NCBI GenBank assembly: GCA_030639215.1
Contig: DAOWDD010000013.1
Span: 1-8,558 of the forward strand
Direction: 5' to 3'
Source: Dehalococcoidia bacterium
GTDB lineage: Bacteria > Chloroflexota > Dehalococcoidia > Dehalococcoidales > UBA5760
DNA: 8,558 nucleotides
The position numbers were made by a program, and so were the translations under genes. The notes beneath the pieces were generated by a model. The model was not told the DNA's origin. It saw only the letters and a list, made by a program, of their open reading frames with translations, and made no database searches. The number at the start of each line of letters is the position of its first letter. The stretch's first letter is position 1. Positions 5,311 through 8,558 of the stretch are shown piece by piece.

Positions 5311-6021
5311 GTGGTGGCTGTGCTTTCTCAAGTAGCTAAACTCAAGAGAGTAGCGCTTGATTTGCTGTATCCCAGGTGGTGTGTGGGTTGTGGCAAAGAG
5401 GGCGGTTTCATTTGTAATTCCTGCTGTCAGTCGCTACTGCGGATTATGCCGCCGCTTTGTCCCCGCTGTGGCAGATCCCAGGCCAGTGGCATACTTTGCT
5501 CCACCTGTGTTAGCTGGCTGGCGGCGATAGACGGCATCCGTTCCCCCTTTCAGTTCGACGGGGTGATGCGTAAGGCTATCCATCAGCTAAAATACAGGAA
5601 CCTTAGAGCTATAGCCGAGCCCCTGGCTGGACTGCTAAGTGACTGCCTTACCGCCCATTATATGCCGGCAGAGGTCCTGGTTCCGGTACCGCTGCACTCA
5701 AAGAGGTTAAGGGAGCGCGGCTATAATCAGTCCGGGCTGCTGGCTCGGAAGCTGGCTAAACTGGCTGGACTGCCGGTAATAGATGGTTGTCTTATCCGAA
5801 AGCGGCTGGCTCCTCCTCAGGCCAGGACGCAAAACGTTAAAGAACGCAGAGGTAATGTGGCCGATGCCTTTGTCTGCCGGGACCACCGGCTGAAGGGTAG
5901 CCAGGTATTGCTCATAGATGATGTCACCACATCCGGAGCTACTCTTGATGCCTGTGCCGTAGCGTTGAAAGATGCCGGGGCTGCCTCAGTTTGGGGACTG
6001 GTCCTGGCAAGAGAGATTTAG
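5311..6021 (+). CDS. comF: ComF-family phosphoribosyltransferase-like protein
   Basis: This 236-residue protein belongs to the ComF/GntX family, associated with DNA uptake and use of external DNA. The N-terminus has a double zinc-ribbon cysteine set: Cys24/Cys27 (WCVGC), Cys35/Cys38, Cys50/Cys53 (LCPRCG) and Cys63/Cys66 (LCSTC). The C-terminal phosphoribosyltransferase-type domain has VPVPLHSKRLRERGYNQS (about 124-141), RTQNVKERRGNV (about 172-183) and the PRPP-binding loop VLLIDDVTTSGATL (199-212, Asp203/Asp204). The length is normal. The GTG start at 5311 has AAGGA six bases upstream; a second GTG follows at 5314. The family's exact biochemical role is unsettled, and no other competence genes are visible here, so competence is not shown. 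hpf follows 47 bases downstream. Confidence 0.93.
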   Translation: MVAVLSQVAKLKRVALDLLYPRWCVGCGKEGGFICNSCCQSLLRIMPPLCPRCGRSQASGILCSTCVSWLAAIDGIRSPFQFDGVMRKAIHQLKYRNLRAIAEPLAGLLSDCLTAHYMPAEVLVPVPLHSKRLRERGYNQSGLLARKLAKLAGLPVIDGCLIRKRLAPPQARTQNVKERRGNVADAFVCRDHRLKGSQVLLIDDVTTSGATLDACAVALKDAGAASVWGLVLAREI

Positions 6022-6040
6022 GGAGGTGGGGGAAGGGTGG

Positions 6041-6064
6041 ATGATACTATTATTGGGGGTTTAG
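6041..6064 (+). other. Possible 7-codon upstream ORF before hpf
   Basis: ATG at 6041 encodes MILLLGV and stops with TAG at 6062-6064, four bases before the hpf ATG. Upstream DNA is purine-rich (GGGAGGTGGGGGAAGGG at 6021-6037). That is stronger ribosome-binding sequence than the weak GAGAG directly before hpf. The short frame could load ribosomes that re-start at hpf. It may be chance. Confidence 0.25.
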
Positions 6065-6068
6065 AGAG

Positions 6069-6614
6069 ATGGAGTTACTGATAACCGGTAAGAATATGGA
6101 GCTATCGCCGGAGGTACGCAGCTATATTGAACGAAAGCTGGGTAAGCTCGGCCGCTATCTGCCCGATACTGTCGAGGCCAGGGTAGAAATATTTGAAGAA
6201 AAGACAAGGTCCCCCCAGCAGCACTTTGTAGTGCAGGTAATAGTAAACGGCAGTGGTACCACGCTCCGCAGCGAAGAAAGGGCGGCCGACCTGTTCACCG
6301 CTATTAACCGGGTGGTTGCCGTGACAAATCGGCAGATAGAGCACCGTAAGGGAAAGCAGAATGACCGGCGGAAGGGTGGCTCACCGGGCCGGGGCAAACC
6401 GGATGGTGAGGTAGGAATAGCCCAACCCCCGGCCGGGGTGGTCAAGGTCAAACGGTTTGCTGTGGAGCCGATGCCGGTTGAGGAAGCCATCTACCAGATG
6501 GAGACTCTGGGGCACGATTTTTTCCTCTTCCTTGATGATGATACGGAGAAGCTCAACCTGCTATACCGCCGTAAGGATAATAACTACGGACTCATCCAGC
6601 CCGAGGGGGTATAA
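6069..6614 (+). CDS. hpf: Long-form ribosome hibernation promoting factor
   Basis: This 181-residue protein belongs to the long HPF/RaiA (YvyD) type, which binds the 30S decoding region in slow growth and joins two ribosomes into an inactive 100S pair. The N-terminal S30AE domain (about 1-98) starts MELLITGKNMELSPEVRSYI and includes the basic helix ending VTNRQIEHRKGKQ. A Gly/Pro/basic linker (about 99-122) leads to the C-terminal dimerisation domain (about 124-180) with VKRFAVEPMPVEEAIYQME, then GHDFFLFLD and the closing NNYGLIQP. Both domains are complete. The start ATG 6069 matches the family N-terminus, although its own ribosome binding site is weak. It lies between comF and the methyltransferase gene (gap 8 bases), probably on one transcript. 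Confidence 0.95.
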   Translation: MELLITGKNMELSPEVRSYIERKLGKLGRYLPDTVEARVEIFEEKTRSPQQHFVVQVIVNGSGTTLRSEERAADLFTAINRVVAVTNRQIEHRKGKQNDRRKGGSPGRGKPDGEVGIAQPPAGVVKVKRFAVEPMPVEEAIYQMETLGHDFFLFLDDDTEKLNLLYRRKDNNYGLIQPEGV

Positions 6615-6622
6615 CCGCAGGC

Positions 6623-7228
6623 GTGGCCGGTTCCCGGGGTGCGGAAATGGCGGAATGGTTAACCGGTATCACCTTTAATACCGGGATGGGTTGGGTAGGC
6701 ATGCTGGGTTCAACGCAGGGAGTACTGGTTATAACCCTGCCCCAGCCCTCCCAGCAACAAGCCAGGGGGCTATTGGGCGATCGGGTAAGCTGTGCCCCGG
6801 CTTCGCCCCACCTTTTTGACGGCCTGGTGGAACGCCTGAAGGGTTTTCTTGGCGGTAGCCGGGTAGACTTTCCCGACCGGCTCGACCTCTCTGGAGCCAC
6901 CCCCCTCCAGCGTATGGTATGGGAGGCGACCAGGCTTATCCCTTGCGGCAAGACCAGGAGCTACGCCTGGGTGGCTGGACAGGTTAACAAGCCAAGGGCG
7001 GCTAGGGCGGTAGGACAGGCCCTGGGCAGAAATCCGCTACCTATCATTATTCCCTGCCACCGTGTCATTAGAGGTGATGGCTCTCTCGGCGGCTTTAGCA
7101 ACGGTCTTGAGGTAAAAGAGCGCCATCTTCACCTGGAGAACCCGGCTTTCGAGCTCCTCCCTCATTCTCAGGTTCGGGAGGCAGCCTCGTATTCCTCAAT
7201 CAGCCCTTCTCCGGCGAAGCTGAAGTAG
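6623..7228 (+). CDS. ogt: Methylated-DNA--protein-cysteine methyltransferase (MGMT/Ogt family)
   Basis: This 201-residue DNA-repair protein transfers the methyl group of O6-methylguanine to its own cysteine in a suicide reaction. The active-site motif IIPCHRVIRGDG gives Cys145. Upstream are LQRMVWEATRLIPCGKTRSY, the DNA-binding helix with arginine finger Arg128 in PRAARAVGQALGRNP, and downstream LGGFSNGLEVKERHLHLE. All active-domain elements are present. The N-terminal ribonuclease-like domain (about 15-90) is poorly conserved, as usual. No AraC/Ada domain is attached, so this is the stand-alone form. GTG 6623 has GAGGGGG upstream in the end of hpf; ATG 6647 is an alternative start eight codons later. 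The last 25 residues or so (after ENPAF) are low-complexity and beyond the usual family end. The gene is the last of the plus-strand group. Confidence 0.94.
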   Translation: MAGSRGAEMAEWLTGITFNTGMGWVGMLGSTQGVLVITLPQPSQQQARGLLGDRVSCAPASPHLFDGLVERLKGFLGGSRVDFPDRLDLSGATPLQRMVWEATRLIPCGKTRSYAWVAGQVNKPRAARAVGQALGRNPLPIIIPCHRVIRGDGSLGGFSNGLEVKERHLHLENPAFELLPHSQVREAASYSSISPSPAKLK

Positions 7229-7240
7229 GAGTACGTATTA

Positions 7241-7277
7241 CCGTTCTGACTATTCTAGAGAGTGTTAGTAAGAACGG
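7241..7277. repeat. Inverted repeat between convergent genes
   Basis: CCGTTCT (7241-7247) and AGAACGG (7271-7277) pair perfectly. After one g/a mismatch, ACTA (7249-7252) pairs with TAGT (7266-7269), leaving a 13-base loop. It lies 12 bases after the methyltransferase stop. There is no T-tract on either side, so a role as a terminator or mRNA 3'-end stabiliser is only possible. The rest of 7229-7389 shows no convincing gene. Confidence 0.5.
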
Positions 7278-7389
7278 CGAGAGTTGGAGAATAGGAGAGC
7301 ATGCTTTGTGTGGATACCATTAACCGCAAAGAGTCTGGCTTATTCAACGCTGAGGCAATATTCTAAGCTTTTGTTGAACCATTACATAC

Positions 7390-8558
7390 TTAGGACATTC
7401 CAGTAATGAAACCTCTATACGATGAGGAATACACCTCAGCCATATGTATAGGCCCCTCGTACCTACCTTCATGAAAGATAATACAATTCTCTAAGTGACC
7501 AGATGTGACTTCAGGGATTTCGGCTTCGGGCAACGCTTGGCCTGTAACAGTCATTACTACCTTCAAAAGATAATCTCTTGCTATACGCTCTACGTCCCAC
7601 GCTCGCAAATTAATTGTTTCGCGTTGCTGCTCACTTAGCATGTCTATTTTCCCATGTGCTATATGGCTTCTCAATTCGTACAATGTCTTACCGTCTATTT
7701 TAGTATTAAATAGCAGTTCCACTGCCTCTGTATTATCTTGGAAAACGTTTGTTAGATGTGCCTGAAGCCTTTTCTTTATTCCGATTATGCAGTCAAAGTA
7801 GGCTGATTTCACAGCTCCTTCGGGATCAGTATCAAGAAATTGACCCATTATATCTCCGACACAAGCTTGCCGCTCTTCCTTTAGTTGATGCTTAGTCATT
7901 TGCTTACAGCGAAGCCTATTGAAAATAGAGTTATCTGATGATTCCTCTTCTATATAATTACCTAAGGATTCAATTGCTAGGATACCGAATAGAAACTTGG
8001 CAGGCGGTTGTTCGAGTCTAACTGATTGGGAGAGCCATACTATACTATTCAGAAGAGCTCGGGCATCTGCCTCATCCAATCGCCCCATAGATTCTATCAA
8101 TTGATCTAACTGCCTAACATCTACTTGGTTAAACTCATGCCATTTCCCATCTTTTTGAAAAGGACTATACTTCGGTTCCCATGATAACCAAGTTGATACC
8201 CGGAGGGTAAAGAGAGACAGGGCCGAATCTATCAAGCTAATAGCTTTGCGTACACTATCTTTGTTCCAATCAGCTATCGGTAACCAACCGTCATAAACAA
8301 AGCATCCTCTGCGTTCCATCTCCCGTGTACACTGGACGATCAGGCTGTTGGTCGCTCCCGATTCTGTTGCAAAGCACGGGGCAATCACAATATTCCCTGG
8401 TAACACTACGTACTGATTAATTCGAGCACTACTGAAAACAACAAACTCGAGTCCTTGACAGTCAACTAGCTCGTGGACATAAAATGCCGCTTTCTCTGAC
8501 TCAGTTAAAGTGTTGTCTCCTACATAGCGATTTGCCCGCGAATCCTTTTCCTCATCGC
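7390..8558 (-). CDS. HEPN/Apea-like domain protein, partial (N-terminus beyond right edge)
   Basis: The frame reads from the right window edge without a stop for 388 codons to TAA at 7392-7390. The GTG at 8406 has no ribosome binding site, and 50 sensible codons precede it (FYVHELVDCQGLEFVVFSSA is read there), so the start lies outside. I do not recognise the whole protein. Around visible residues 290-330, LYELRSHIAHGK is followed by a long amphipathic helix (LRAWDVERIARDYLLKVV). Arg296 and His301 form the RxxxxH motif of HEPN domains, and this setting resembles the Apea-like group. An earlier helix, AKFLFGILAIESLGNY (about 186-201), fits that fold. HEPN proteins are often RNases in defence or toxin systems; whether this one cleaves RNA is unknown. 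The first 130 or so visible residues show no motif I can name. It faces the methyltransferase gene convergently and is more AT-rich than its neighbours, which may indicate transfer. Confidence 0.8.
   Translation of the reverse strand, partial: DEEKDSRANRYVGDNTLTESEKAAFYVHELVDCQGLEFVVFSSARINQYVVLPGNIVIAPCFATESGATNSLIVQCTREMERRGCFVYDGWLPIADWNKDSVRKAISLIDSALSLFTLRVSTWLSWEPKYSPFQKDGKWHEFNQVDVRQLDQLIESMGRLDEADARALLNSIVWLSQSVRLEQPPAKFLFGILAIESLGNYIEEESSDNSIFNRLRCKQMTKHQLKEERQACVGDIMGQFLDTDPEGAVKSAYFDCIIGIKKRLQAHLTNVFQDNTEAVELLFNTKIDGKTLYELRSHIAHGKIDMLSEQQRETINLRAWDVERIARDYLLKVVMTVTGQALPEAEIPEVTSGHLENCIIFHEGRYEGPIHMAEVYSSSYRGFITGMS

Noticed and set aside
6641..6735. tRNA-like sequence: GCGGAAATGGCGGAATGG resembles the 5' end of a tRNA-Leu, with a possible stem nearby and GGGTTCAAC downstream.
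   Set aside because: The presumed anticodon stem has an 8-base loop and overlaps the D arm, the T stem does not pair, and no matching 3' acceptor strand exists. It lies inside the methyltransferase coding region.
7301..7366. 21-codon plus-strand frame (starting MLCVDTINRK) with AGGAG upstream.
   Set aside because: The ribosome site is only three bases from the ATG, the peptide has no recognisable feature and it sits in a non-coding junction; probably chance.
8404..8406. GTG as the start of the HEPN-like protein.
   Set aside because: There is no ribosome binding site before it, and the frame is open with protein-like sequence to the window edge.

Overview
The window looks like chromosomal DNA of a bacterium with a moderately GC-rich genome and ordinary housekeeping genes. 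The run amidohydrolase, ThpR, small zinc-ribbon protein, ComF, long ribosome-hibernation factor and O6-methylguanine methyltransferase, and the style of the proteins, recall Dehalococcoidia-type Chloroflexota. That placement is inference from gene content only. The standard code fits: most stops are TAA or TAG, and TGA ends thpR and the InlB-repeat gene.

Left third (1-3079, all minus strand): an envelope-signalling block read right to left. First comes a secreted, C-terminally anchored protein with two InlB-type repeats (3079-2381). An OmpR-family response regulator (2330-1662) and a HAMP/HisKA sensor kinase (1657-311) follow, then a membrane-anchored protein that appears to open with a PDZ-like segment and leaves the window on the left (208-1). 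The InlB-repeat gene has an excellent ribosome binding site and a clear signal peptide, but an in-frame TGA at codon 38, just after the signal peptide. Between the kinase and the PDZ-like gene lie four tandem 11-bp units (273-316), placed just upstream of a -10-like sequence. This is the arrangement expected of an OmpR/PhoB-type activator site, so the regulator probably controls the PDZ-like gene.

Middle (3080-7228): an AT-rich intergenic region with several short palindromes, then a plus-strand set of genes. A metal-dependent amidohydrolase probably starts at GTG 3534, directly under a sigma70-like promoter, giving a leaderless mRNA. It is followed by thpR (RNA 2',3'-cyclic phosphodiesterase). 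A second promoter (4992-5021) begins a compact group: zinc-ribbon protein, comF, hpf/raiA and an ogt/MGMT-like gene, with gaps of 8 to 47 bases.

Right end (7229-8558): a non-coding stretch of about 160 bases with an inverted repeat, then a convergent, more AT-rich minus-strand gene that is open to the window edge. Its C-terminal part carries an RxxxxH motif in a helical context resembling HEPN/Apea-like domains. Its start lies outside the window, and the GTG at 8406 is internal.

The most unusual points are the interrupted InlB-repeat gene, the four-unit operator beside the two-component genes, and the truncated HEPN-like protein. I saw no RNA genes, transposases or CRISPR arrays.
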